Shown here: piece by piece, positions 24,849 through 33,021 of the stretch | Layout: every line of letters begins with the position of its first letter | How positions within the stretch are numbered: position 1 is the stretch's first letter | Assembly: GCF_004000825.1 (NCBI RefSeq) | Contig: NZ_BILZ01000049.1 | Span: forward strand, 1 to 47,910 | Reading direction: 5' to 3' | Source: Paenibacillus kobensis NBRC 15729 | Lineage (GTDB): Bacteria > Bacillota > Bacilli > Paenibacillales > Paenibacillaceae | DNA: 47,910 nucleotides | Translations under genes and position numbers: made by a program | Notes under the pieces: generated by a model | Database searches by the model: none | Told to the model about the DNA's origin: nothing | Seen by the model: only the letters and a program-made list of their open reading frames with translations

Positions 24849-24962
24849 CGGTACATACACTCCTTTATCTGCAGCTCGCTGTCTTGTTTCGGGATAGCCG
24901 TGCCTATAACTTGTACGTACATCTCAAGCTATACGTTCATATAATTGCACACCTGTTCGAGC

Positions 24963-24992
24963 TTGTCGATATATTTGGGCTGTTTTTATATT
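24963..24992 (+). promoter_or_regulatory. Possible promoter for the AraC-family gene
   Basis: TTGTCG (24963-24968) and TATATT (24987-24992) with an 18-bp spacer, in the AT-rich gap between the divergent genes. The leader to the start codon would be about 115 bp. No clear minus-strand promoter for the GH2 gene was found. Confidence 0.35.
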
Positions 24993-25114
24993 TTATTATT
25001 TAGATATAGCCGTATAGGGAGCGTTCACGGCAAGCAGGCTGCACAATCGTGCACGAAATGTCGGATACTGGTCTTCGGATTCTGATAATGTAGGAGTACA
25101 GGAGGGAAAAAGCG

Positions 25115-25999
25115 TTGAACTTGATCGAGAACTTGAACAAGGCGATTCATTATATCGAACAGCATTTGGACCAGGAAATCAGCTACAAGGAAGCGGCGAA
25201 GCAGGCGTTCTGTTCGGAGTATCATTTTAAGAGAATGTTCTCGTTTCTTGCAGGTATGCCGCTCTCCGAATATGTGCGTAGACGAAGATTGACGCTAGCG
25301 GCATTCGAGCTGCGGAACGGCACGGACCGGGTCATTGACGTGGCCATGAAATATGGTTATTCATCCCCCGATGCTTTCACGAGGGCGTTCCAAAGCTTGC
25401 ATGGCATTACGCCGACGGAAGCGAGAACGAGCGGCCACTTACTCAAAGCTTATCCCAGAGTATCCTTTCAACTTACCATTAATGGAGGAGATGTTATGAA
25501 TTATCGGATCGTAGAAAAGGAAGCTTTCCGGATCGCCGGCTTAATGAAGCGGGTGCCTATTGTCTTTAATGGAGTCAACCCGGATATCGCGGCGATGTGG
25601 AGCAGTTTAACGCCCGAGAAGATCGAGAGGCTGAAGCAGTTGTCCAACATCGAGCCGAACGGAATCATTAGCGCTTCCACGAATTTCTCGGAAGAGCGGA
25701 TGGAAGAGAAGGGCGGGCTGGATCATTACATTGGCGCCGCTACGACGTTAGATTGCCCGGACGAATGGGAGAGCCTTGAAGTTACTGCTTCAACATGGGC
25801 GGTGTTCGAGGCGGTAGGTCCGTTCCCGGAAACGCTGCAGAATGTATGGGGACGCATTTACTCCGAATGGTTTCCGTCCTCCAGCTATGAGCAGTCAGGC
25901 GGACCCGAAATCTTGTGGAACGAGAGCAAAGATATCTCATCTCCGAATTATCGGAGCGAAATTTGGATTCCCGTGCTGAAGAAAACGATCGAGGCATGA
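25115..25999 (+). CDS. AraC-family regulator with GyrI-like effector-binding domain
   Basis: A 294-residue regulator. Residues 1-105 are two helix-turn-helix motifs of the AraC/XylS type ([19 protein letters not shown] and [20 protein letters not shown], with HGITPTEAR at the end). Residues about 125-294 are a GyrI-like/BacR effector-binding domain, beginning [14 protein letters not shown] and ending [12 protein letters not shown]. Proteins with this layout (Rob, BltR-like) sense small hydrophobic molecules or drugs. The start is TTG 25115 with GGAGG at 25101-25105. It is divergent from the GH2 gene, but its domain type does not suggest sugar sensing, so it may control other genes. A terminator follows. 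Confidence 0.88.
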   Translation: MNLIENLNKAIHYIEQHLDQEISYKEAAKQAFCSEYHFKRMFSFLAGMPLSEYVRRRRLTLAAFELRNGTDRVIDVAMKYGYSSPDAFTRAFQSLHGITPTEARTSGHLLKAYPRVSFQLTINGGDVMNYRIVEKEAFRIAGLMKRVPIVFNGVNPDIAAMWSSLTPEKIERLKQLSNIEPNGIISASTNFSEERMEEKGGLDHYIGAATTLDCPDEWESLEVTASTWAVFEAVGPFPETLQNVWGRIYSEWFPSSSYEQSGGPEILWNESKDISSPNYRSEIWIPVLKKTIEA

Positions 26000-26016
26000 G
26001 GAAATAACGATGCAAT

Positions 26017-26053
26017 CCCCTCACGGCATACGGCTTGCCGGAGGGGGTTTTTT
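26017..26053 (+). terminator. Terminator of the AraC-family gene
   Basis: CCCCTC (26017-26022) and GAGGGG (26041-26046), with inner CGGCA/TGCCG pairing, are followed by six T. Confidence 0.88.
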
Positions 26054-26108
26054 GTTACGACTTTCTTTCTTCCTCAAACTTGCAATAGATGGTTAGATCT
26101 GTCATCAT

Positions 26109-26126
26109 TATGTTTATAAGTTTAAA
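26109..26126. promoter_or_regulatory. Candidate ArsR-family operator, copy 1
   Basis: TATGTTTATAAGTTTAAA, identical over 18 bp to the copy at 26482-26499. It lies 22 bp before the ArsR-family start codon. Confidence 0.68.
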
Positions 26127-26148
26127 AATATAATCCTATGGTGATCCG

Positions 26149-26469
26149 ATGAATTCCTCCGCGAACGAAGCTGTATTGCAGCAATTCCGCAATTGTTCCT
26201 TAATTTTTGTAGCGCTTGGCGATCCTAACCGGCAAGATATAATAATGAAGCTGGCTGAACGCGGTCGCTTGAATGTGAATCAAATTACGGAGATGATCGC
26301 ACTTTCCCGGCCAGCGGTTTCTCATCATTTGAAGATCCTGCGGGAAGCCGGCATTCTGAAGGCGGACAAGTTAGGCAAAGAGAAATTCTATTATTTGAAT
26401 CTCGAGCATGTCATGACGGAGATCAAAGAATTGTTTGCCCGGATGGAACAAGACTGTATACATCCGTAA
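26149..26469 (+). CDS. ArsR-family winged-helix repressor
   Basis: A 106-residue repressor of the ArsR/SmtB fold. The recognition region is ITEMIALSRPAVSHHLKILREAGIL, followed by the beta-wing KADKLGKEKFYYLNLEHV. The metal-binding CxC motif of helix alpha-3 is missing; the only cysteines are Cys17 and Cys103, so it is probably not an arsenic sensor and may respond to another signal. There is no strong ribosome binding site before the ATG (GGTGAT). Identical 18-bp sites upstream of this gene and of the following SDR gene suggest that it represses both and is induced together with it. Confidence 0.85.
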   Translation: MNSSANEAVLQQFRNCSLIFVALGDPNRQDIIMKLAERGRLNVNQITEMIALSRPAVSHHLKILREAGILKADKLGKEKFYYLNLEHVMTEIKELFARMEQDCIHP

Positions 26470-26481
26470 TCTTTTAGATTA

Positions 26482-26499
26482 TATGTTTATAAGTTTAAA
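26482..26499. promoter_or_regulatory. Candidate ArsR-family operator, copy 2
   Basis: TATGTTTATAAGTTTAAA, 41 bp before the SDR start codon and 13 bp after the ArsR-family stop. With the next C it shows GTTTA/TAAAC inverted arms. Confidence 0.68.
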
Positions 26500-26539
26500 C
26501 CTGTTGAAGTTTCTAATCATTCGTAAGGAGTTATTAATA

Positions 26540-27517
26540 ATGAAGACGGTTGTATTTGGTGCATCAGGGTTTATCGGAAGCCATGTTGTAGAACAATTAC
26601 TTGAAGCGGGACATAAGGTCATAGCTGTCGTTCGAGCTTCGAGTCATACAGCCTTTCTCGAATCAGCTGGTGCAGAGGTTGTGAGGGCCGAATATACTCA
26701 GCCTGAGACTCTTGTCTCCTTACTGAAAGGGATAGAGGTTGTCTATAATTGCACCGCACATCCCAGAATGCACGAGAAGCGGGAGCGGCTTCAGCAAGTC
26801 GAAGTCGAACTGACCCGTAAGCTCATCGAAGCTGCGGCGCAAGCCGGAGTAAGGCGGTTCATTCAATTAAGCACAATATTCGTGTACGATTTCGACCGCT
26901 CTGAACCGATCGATGAAACGTATCCGGTTAAGCCCAAGTATACGTTCCAGCAAGTATGTATGGAGAGAGAGCTTGTCGTGCTGCAGGAGGGCAAAAGACT
27001 CGGACTGGAAACTTTCATCCTGAGACCTGCTAGTACGATTGGCCGCAGAGACAGAGCTTCCTTCTTCTCCGCTTTCTATACCGCGCATTTGAAGAACAAG
27101 TATCCGATTATAGGCTCCGGAGAAGTGCCGGTATCGTTCATCGATACACGCGATATCGGCAGAGCCATGGAATGGCTAGGGCGTCTGCCGCTTCAAGCTG
27201 GTGATGACGGTGTTTATTTGGTGAAAGGCTTTGATACGAGTTGGCTAGGTTTGAAATCGTATATGGATCAGAGATTGAAGTCGAAGGCGGGCGTTCAGCG
27301 GCTCCCAGCCGGTCTGGCGTATCTGATAGGCGTAATCATGGAGAAGTTGACGCCTAGGTGGGGCAATCCGATGCTTACTCCGCTGTTAGTCAAATCGTTG
27401 ACTGTACCTCGAATATGGAATGACGGTAAGATCAGGAACGCGGGCTTCTTGCCGAAATATTCGTTAGAAGAAGCGGTTGAGGATGCTTTGGATGATTTGC
27501 AAAATGCAGCGTTATAA
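26540..27517 (+). CDS. NAD-dependent epimerase/dehydratase (extended SDR)
   Basis: A 325-residue extended short-chain dehydrogenase/reductase. The NAD(P)-binding motif is [15 protein letters not shown] at the N-terminus; the active-site segment has [13 protein letters not shown], then [13 protein letters not shown], in which the usual YxxxK is replaced by a degenerate sequence (QVCME), so classical SDR catalysis is doubtful. [11 protein letters not shown] and [12 protein letters not shown] follow the usual pattern. ATG 26540 is preceded by AAGGAG at 26525-26530. An ArsR-family gene and a repeated operator lie directly upstream, so it is probably its target. Substrate unknown; sugar nucleotide, sterol-like or flavonoid-type substrates are all known for the group. 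Confidence 0.8.
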   Translation: MKTVVFGASGFIGSHVVEQLLEAGHKVIAVVRASSHTAFLESAGAEVVRAEYTQPETLVSLLKGIEVVYNCTAHPRMHEKRERLQQVEVELTRKLIEAAAQAGVRRFIQLSTIFVYDFDRSEPIDETYPVKPKYTFQQVCMERELVVLQEGKRLGLETFILRPASTIGRRDRASFFSAFYTAHLKNKYPIIGSGEVPVSFIDTRDIGRAMEWLGRLPLQAGDDGVYLVKGFDTSWLGLKSYMDQRLKSKAGVQRLPAGLAYLIGVIMEKLTPRWGNPMLTPLLVKSLTVPRIWNDGKIRNAGFLPKYSLEEAVEDALDDLQNAAL

Positions 27518-27540
27518 ATGAATACAGAAGGTGGATCCTC

Positions 27541-29610
27541 ATGACAACGAACAATAAACCGAATCGGCTAGCCGTGGAAAAATCGCCATACTTACTTCAA
27601 CATGCCTATAATCCAGTTGATTGGTATGCTTGGGGACCGGATGCATTCGCGAAGGCGAAAGCGGATAATAAGCCTATTTTTCTAAGTATTGGGTACAGCA
27701 CCTGTCATTGGTGCCATGTTATGGAGAGGGAGAGTTTCGAAGACCGGGAGGTTGCGGAGCTTCTGAATCGTGAATATGTCGCCATTAAGGTCGACCGGGA
27801 GGAGCGGCCGGATATCGATCAGCTGTATATGGCTGCCTGTCAGGCGATGACGGGGTCTGGCGGCTGGCCGCTGACGATTCTGATGACGCCGGACCAGGAG
27901 CCGTTCTTCGCGGGCACCTATTTGCCGAAAAGGCAGACGATGGGCCGCTTCGGCTTGATGGAACTGCTCACGCAGCTTTCGCGCAAATGGAGCAGCGGTC
28001 GCGGGGAGATAACGGGCATAGCGGCTCAAATTCGCGCTCAGCTTGAGCAAGCCCGCAACCAGCCTGCAAGCGGCCAGTGGAATGCCGGGCTGCCGAAGCA
28101 GGCGTTCGAGACGTTCGCGTCGATCTTCGATGAGGATGACGGCGGATTCGGCGGTGCGCCGAAGTTTCCGACGCCGCACAATCTGTCGCTGTTGATGGCC
28201 TATGGCGCAAGAGCGGACGAACCCGAAGCGCTGCGGATGGCGGAAGAAACGTTGGATGCGATGTGGCGCGGCGGGCTGTATGATCATATCGGTTTCGGCT
28301 TCGCGCGTTATTCGACCGATACCCGTTGGCTCGTTCCTCACTTTGAGAAGATGCTGTATGATAACGCGCTGCTTGCCGTCGCATACACCGAGGCCTATCA
28401 GCGTACGGGCAGCTTCATCTATAGTCAAGTAACGGATCAAATTTTCACCTACGTAAGCCGGGATATGACTTCGCCGGAGGGAGGATTCTTCTCGGCGGAG
28501 GATGCGGATTCCGAAGGCGTGGAAGGGAAGTTCTACGTCTGGACGCCGGACGAAGTGAAGGAAGTGCTCGGAGAGCAAGCAGCGCAGCGCTTCAATTACG
28601 TTTACGATATTACGGAGGAAGGCAACTTCGAAGGCCGCAGTATCCCGAACCGGATTGAGTCTGCATTGAGCGAAGCGTCCGAGCGGTTCGGCGTTTCGGT
28701 AGAAGAGCTGGAAGCAGAGCTGGAGGAAAGCCGGGAGAAGCTGTTCGAAGCTCGTGCTCGCCGGGTGCATCCGCATAAGGACGACAAAATATTGACCGCT
28801 TGGAACGGACTCATGATTGCGGCGTTCGCTTTAGCTGCGAAAGCGTTCGGGGTGCCGGAATATGCGGATCGAGCTGCAAGTGCTGCGCAGTTCATTCAGA
28901 AGAAATTGACAGGCGAGAACGGCAGGCTGCTTGCCCGTTATCGCGAAGGCGAAGCGGCTATCGGAGGCTTCCTCGACGATTATGCGTTTCTGATTTGGGG
29001 TTTGAACGAGCTGTACGAAGCGACGCTGGATCCGGAATGGCTCGAGTGGGCGCAGTCGCTTGCAGACGATATGATCCGTCTATACGGTGACGAGGAGCAA
29101 GGCGGATTCTTCTTCACCGCAGCGGACAGCGAAAGGCTGCTCATCCGGATGAAGGAAACGTTCGACGGGGCGCTTCCTTCCGGCAACAGCGTTGCCGCGC
29201 GTCAACTGCTTAAGCTGTTCCAGCTTACGGGCGAACATCGTTACCGGGAGTGGGCACACCGGACGTTGGACGGATTGTCGTCGCAAGCTGCGAGCTACCC
29301 GAGCGCGCATACGATGATGCTGATGGCGGGGCTTTCCGCGCAATCGTCCGGACCGGACGTTGTCATTACCGGCGACCGTTCCGATCTGATGACGGCGCTT
29401 ATGATTTCGGAAGCGCAGCAGGCTTATTTGCCTCACGGCTCGATTATTTTCGTCCCGGATGGAGAAGAAGGCGAGGCGATGCGAAAGCGTTGGCCTCATC
29501 TGGCTGATAAACGTCCGGTCGACGGCAAGCCTTCAGCTTACGTATGCCGGGATTTTACTTGTCATGCGCCAGTTATGGACGCGGCTGCGCTGGAAGCGGA
29601 GCTGAAGTAA
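27541..29610 (+). CDS. DUF255 thioredoxin-fold/alpha-barrel protein (YyaL-like)
   Basis: A 689-residue protein of the YyaL/spermatogenesis-associated protein 20 family. The N-terminal thioredoxin-like domain begins [20 protein letters not shown] and has a CHWC motif (Cys55, Cys58) in [16 protein letters not shown], and the rest is a (alpha/alpha)6 barrel related to N-acylglucosamine 2-epimerases ([51 protein letters not shown]). Full length for the family. The reaction is unknown; a redox or isomerase role is presumed. The start has GGTGG a few bases upstream. It lies 23 bp after the SDR gene and may be read through from it. Confidence 0.9.
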   Translation: MTTNNKPNRLAVEKSPYLLQHAYNPVDWYAWGPDAFAKAKADNKPIFLSIGYSTCHWCHVMERESFEDREVAELLNREYVAIKVDREERPDIDQLYMAACQAMTGSGGWPLTILMTPDQEPFFAGTYLPKRQTMGRFGLMELLTQLSRKWSSGRGEITGIAAQIRAQLEQARNQPASGQWNAGLPKQAFETFASIFDEDDGGFGGAPKFPTPHNLSLLMAYGARADEPEALRMAEETLDAMWRGGLYDHIGFGFARYSTDTRWLVPHFEKMLYDNALLAVAYTEAYQRTGSFIYSQVTDQIFTYVSRDMTSPEGGFFSAEDADSEGVEGKFYVWTPDEVKEVLGEQAAQRFNYVYDITEEGNFEGRSIPNRIESALSEASERFGVSVEELEAELEESREKLFEARARRVHPHKDDKILTAWNGLMIAAFALAAKAFGVPEYADRAASAAQFIQKKLTGENGRLLARYREGEAAIGGFLDDYAFLIWGLNELYEATLDPEWLEWAQSLADDMIRLYGDEEQGGFFFTAADSERLLIRMKETFDGALPSGNSVAARQLLKLFQLTGEHRYREWAHRTLDGLSSQAASYPSAHTMMLMAGLSAQSSGPDVVITGDRSDLMTALMISEAQQAYLPHGSIIFVPDGEEGEAMRKRWPHLADKRPVDGKPSAYVCRDFTCHAPVMDAAALEAELK

Positions 29611-29624
29611 TCTGGAAAACCGGG

Positions 29625-29672
29625 AGAACCGACCGTACAGACTAACCAACTGATGCGGAAGGTTCTTTTTTT
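29625..29672 (+). terminator. Possible terminator after the DUF255 gene
   Basis: AGAACC (29625-29630) and GGTTCT (29661-29666) pair across a 30-base loop and run into eight T. The loop is long, so strength is uncertain. Nothing else was seen up to the next gene. Confidence 0.45.
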
Positions 29673-29816
29673 ACGAGTGCTTATCATTTATATATTTATT
29701 TCTTGGATTGTTATATGATATGGGTAGTCATACCTTCCTAACTAATTCCTTGTCTTTATTATTGCATGTCCAACACAGAGCATGAATCTATGGAATGATA
29801 AAGGAGAAATATAACG

Positions 29817-31547
29817 ATGAGCAAACACAACACAGTTGAGAAAGACATTGTCGGACCTACAGCCCCGAAGGATCCTGTCGCAAGACGAAGCGGATTTTAT
29901 ATTATGCTGGAATCTGTAATTGAAGCTACGGCACGAAACGAAGGAAAACCTACGCAAGATATTTATTTGGAAGACCGGCTTGCCGATAAAGCTAAATTTA
30001 CGGGCGGCGTAACGGATGAAGCAATCTTGTCGAAGTTGTCTAATTGCGCCGATTTTCACAACGTTGTTCATAGCATCGGTGTTTCGGTTAAGTCGCATCG
30101 CGATGTGACCGATACGGTCGACTTTGTGATCCAGAACTGGGGGCGTACGAACAAATACGAATCAGGTACGTTGCTTCGTGTGCCTTGTGCGGCGGACGGA
30201 TCGGAGACGATCATTACGCTGAGCGAACAAGACTGGAGTGCAGATGACGACGTGCCGGGCAAATACGCTTTCGAATTCAAGGATGCAGGAGAATTGGCGA
30301 CTGCGACGGTGAAATTGTATTTGAATGACGGCTATGAAGTGCCAGAGCTGACGCTGGAACCGCCGGTAGCGTACGAATCGGAGGCGTATCGTTCGATGAT
30401 CGCCCGTTCCCTGCTCAGCAAAGGCAACAACAAACGGTTGAAGGCAGCGATCGCGAAAGCGCAGCGCGGTGAAGAAGTGACGATCGCCTATATTGGAGGA
30501 TCGATTACGCAAGGCGCCGGCGCAAAGCCGATTCATACGGAATCGTACGCGTACAAGTCGTACGTCATGTTCAAGGAAATGTTCGGGAAGGACGGCGGCA
30601 GCAATGTTCATCTCGTAAAAGCGGGAGTAGGCGGTACGCCGTCGGAGCTTGGGATGATCCGTTACGACCGCGACGTATTGAAAGACGGAGCCGTGAAGCC
30701 GGATATCGTGTTCGTCGAATTCGCCGTCAATGACGAAGGCGATGAAACTAAAGGGGTTTGTTACGAAAGCTTATGTCTACGGATCGCCGAGAGCGATAAC
30801 AACCCGGCTGTTGTGCTCATGTTCGCGGTGTTCGTGAACGATTGGAACTTGCAGGACCGATTGTCTCCAGTCGGCCGCTATTACGGCTTCCCGATGGTCA
30901 GCGTAAAGGATGCCGTCGTGGAGCAGTTCCAATTGACGAAGGCGGAAGGGAATATCATTTCGAAAAGACAATATTTCTATGATATCTATCATCCGACGAA
31001 CGATGGGCATACGGTCATGGCGGATTGCATCGGCTATCTGTTCTCGGAAACGGCGCAGTCGGTTGAAGACCAGGAAGATATTACGCTTAACAAAGCGCCC
31101 TTAATCGGCAATGCTTTTACCGGCGTTAAGCTGCTCGACAGATCGAGAACAGCGCCGGCGGTCATCGATGCGGGCGGTTTCCAGGAAACCGACTCTGATC
31201 TTCATATGGTCGAAATGGACGAAGATCCGCACGGTTCGCCTCAATTCCCTTATAACTGGATGCATACGGCTGAATCTGGCGATTCGGTATTCACGTTAAC
31301 CATCACTAGCCGCAGTCTTCTGCTCGTGTTTAAAGATTCAGGAGACGTACAATTTGGTAAAGCGGATATTCATGTGGATGGACGTCTCGTATTGACTGCG
31401 GATCCGCATGTCATCAACTGGACGCATGCTACTGCGGTTATTTTGTACCAAGAGGATGTTAGCCGTGAACACCGAATCGAGATCAAGATGTCGGCCGACG
31501 ATGCAGATAAGAAATTTACGATTCTTGGCTTCGGCTATACGGAGTAA
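29817..31547 (+). CDS. SGNH/GDSL-type carbohydrate esterase
   Basis: A 576-residue protein with a beta-rich N-terminal domain (about 1-200) and an SGNH hydrolase domain (about 215-420). The four blocks are visible: YIGGSITQGAG (nucleophile Ser), GVGGTPSELG (Gly), VEFAVNDEG (Asn) and HPTNDGH (Asp and His). The last 140 residues form a further beta-domain. Such esterases remove acetyl or other acyl groups from plant polysaccharides; the neighbours (xylanase, beta-galactosidase) fit that. No signal peptide is present, so it acts inside the cell. AAGGAG is 10 bp before the ATG. A terminator follows, so it is a single-gene unit. Confidence 0.85.
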   Translation: MSKHNTVEKDIVGPTAPKDPVARRSGFYIMLESVIEATARNEGKPTQDIYLEDRLADKAKFTGGVTDEAILSKLSNCADFHNVVHSIGVSVKSHRDVTDTVDFVIQNWGRTNKYESGTLLRVPCAADGSETIITLSEQDWSADDDVPGKYAFEFKDAGELATATVKLYLNDGYEVPELTLEPPVAYESEAYRSMIARSLLSKGNNKRLKAAIAKAQRGEEVTIAYIGGSITQGAGAKPIHTESYAYKSYVMFKEMFGKDGGSNVHLVKAGVGGTPSELGMIRYDRDVLKDGAVKPDIVFVEFAVNDEGDETKGVCYESLCLRIAESDNNPAVVLMFAVFVNDWNLQDRLSPVGRYYGFPMVSVKDAVVEQFQLTKAEGNIISKRQYFYDIYHPTNDGHTVMADCIGYLFSETAQSVEDQEDITLNKAPLIGNAFTGVKLLDRSRTAPAVIDAGGFQETDSDLHMVEMDEDPHGSPQFPYNWMHTAESGDSVFTLTITSRSLLLVFKDSGDVQFGKADIHVDGRLVLTADPHVINWTHATAVILYQEDVSREHRIEIKMSADDADKKFTILGFGYTE

Positions 31548-31564
31548 GGTTACGACAATTAAGC

Positions 31565-31594
31565 AGGCTGACGGATCATTCCGTTGGCCTTTTT
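31565..31594 (+). terminator. Terminator of the SGNH esterase gene
   Basis: AGGCTGACGGA (31565-31575) pairs with TCCGTTGGCCT (31580-31590), including two G-U pairs, followed by five T. Confidence 0.88.
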
Positions 31595-31738
31595 ATTGTG
31601 ATTCGTGCCCTTAAGTACATAGCATCAAAATATTGCTGCCCAAAATGGTTGTCTCGAATATAAAAAACTAAATTTTTTGCAGTAAAATCTATAGCATGTC
31701 CAGTAAACCGAGATGGAAAAATTTGATAAAGTATTCCA

Positions 31739-31752
31739 TGTAATCGTTTTCT
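31739..31752. promoter_or_regulatory. cre-like catabolite-repression site before the xylanase
   Basis: TGTAATCGTTTTCT fits 13 of 14 positions of the CcpA cre consensus TGWAARCGYTWNCW. The same 14 bases recur at 42915-42928. A palindrome ACAACGTTGT follows at 31754-31763, resembling another LacI-family operator. No clear -35/-10 pair was found, and the remainder of the gap from 31595 holds no gene. Confidence 0.62.
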
Positions 31753-31850
31753 AACAACGTTGTCATGGTGGTGATAATGGCGGGCCTGCTAAGGCTGCAC
31801 GTCAACAAGACTAAACCAACTGAATTATAACAATAAGGGAGGATTATGAA

Positions 31851-32939
31851 ATGAAACCAACCAAAAAGAAGATGATTATGGCTTTCTTGCTTTGCTTCAC
31901 CCTCGCTCTGCCAGCAGGAATTGCTAATGCTGCAACGACGCTCACCTCGAATGCAACGGGAACGCAAGACGGCTACGACTACGAGTTATGGAAAGATTCC
32001 GGCACGACAAGCATGACGCTCAACGCCGGCGGTGCGTTCAGCGCTTCGTGGAGCGGTATTAACAACGCCTTGTTCCGCAAAGGTAAAAAATTCGACGCGA
32101 CTCAAACGCACCAGCAAATCGGCAACATCTCCATTAACTATGCAGCAACCTTCAATCCAGGCGGCAACTCCTATTTGACGGTGTACGGCTGGACGAAGAG
32201 TTCGCTCGTCGAGTACTACATCATGGATAACTGGGGAACTTACCGTCCATCCGGCACGAATAAAGGAACGTTCACGGTTGACGGCGGCACGTACGATATT
32301 TATGTATCGACCCGTACGAACCAGCCTTCCATCGAAGGTACGGCGACGTTCCAACAATATTGGAGTATCCGCCAGTCGAAACGTTCGAGCGGTACGATCT
32401 CGGTAAGCGAACACTTCAAGAAGTGGGAAAGCCTCGGCATGTCGCTTGGCAAATTGTACGAAGTGGCAATGACGGTAGAGGGCTATCAAAGCTCCGGTAA
32501 TGCAGACGTAACGACGAACGTTCTTACGATCGGCGGCAGCAGCGGCGGAGGCACGACGACACCTCCTCCAAGCTCAGGTGCTACGAAGATCGAAACCGAG
32601 AGCATGTCGAAATCCGGCCAGTATACGGGCAACATCAGCTCTCCGTTCTCTGGCGTCGCATTGTATGCGAACAACGATTTGGTGAAAACGACGCAAAACT
32701 TCACGACAGGTACCCACAGCTTCTCGCTCCGCGGTGCTTCGAACAACTCCAGCACGGCTAAAGTCGACTTAAAAATCGGCGGAGTTACGAAGGGAACGTT
32801 CAGCTTCAGCGGAACGACTCCTTCCGTACAGACGATTAGCAATGTCAGTACGGGAACCGGAAATCAGGAAATTCAACTCGTAGTAACGACAGATACGGGA
32901 CAATGGGATGCTTTCCTGGATTACCTGGAAATCAACTAA
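31851..32939 (+). CDS. Secreted GH11 endo-1,4-beta-xylanase with CBM36
   Basis: A 362-residue secreted enzyme. The signal peptide is residues 1-28 ([19 protein letters not shown], cleavage after ANA). The GH11 jelly roll runs to about 228, with the nucleophile Glu121 in [16 protein letters not shown] and the acid/base Glu210 in [14 protein letters not shown] Gly/Thr/Pro linker ([16 protein letters not shown]) leads to a C-terminal CBM36-type module (about 245-362: [27 protein letters not shown]), which binds xylan in a calcium-dependent way in Paenibacillus relatives. GGGAGG is just before the ATG. A cre-like site upstream suggests repression by preferred sugars. Confidence 0.95.
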   Translation: MKPTKKKMIMAFLLCFTLALPAGIANAATTLTSNATGTQDGYDYELWKDSGTTSMTLNAGGAFSASWSGINNALFRKGKKFDATQTHQQIGNISINYAATFNPGGNSYLTVYGWTKSSLVEYYIMDNWGTYRPSGTNKGTFTVDGGTYDIYVSTRTNQPSIEGTATFQQYWSIRQSKRSSGTISVSEHFKKWESLGMSLGKLYEVAMTVEGYQSSGNADVTTNVLTIGGSSGGGTTTPPPSSGATKIETESMSKSGQYTGNISSPFSGVALYANNDLVKTTQNFTTGTHSFSLRGASNNSSTAKVDLKIGGVTKGTFSFSGTTPSVQTISNVSTGTGNQEIQLVVTTDTGQWDAFLDYLEIN

Positions 32940-32965
32940 TAGGATCAATACGCTTTGAAATAGCA

Positions 32966-33002
32966 AACGCCCGGCGGGATTTTCCCTCCGGGCGTTATTT
33001 TT
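32966..33002 (+). terminator. Terminator after the xylanase gene
   Basis: AACGCCCGG (32966-32974) pairs with CCGGGCGTT (32988-32996), with inner GGG/CCC pairing, then ATTTTT. Confidence 0.9.
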
Positions 33003-33021
33003 GATAGAAACGAATAAGTGC

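Noticed and set aside
25040-25053. TGCAC-AATC-GTGCA inverted repeat before the AraC-family gene
   Set aside because: Arms are only 5 bp and AraC-family sites are normally direct repeats, so it may be chance.
27682-28776. Long open frame opposite the DUF255 gene
   Set aside because: Antisense shadow over the most conserved CHWC domain of a well-known family.
31689-31967. Minus-strand frame over the xylanase promoter and signal peptide
   Set aside because: It has no ribosome binding site, covers regulatory sequence and overlaps a clear signal peptide on the other strand.
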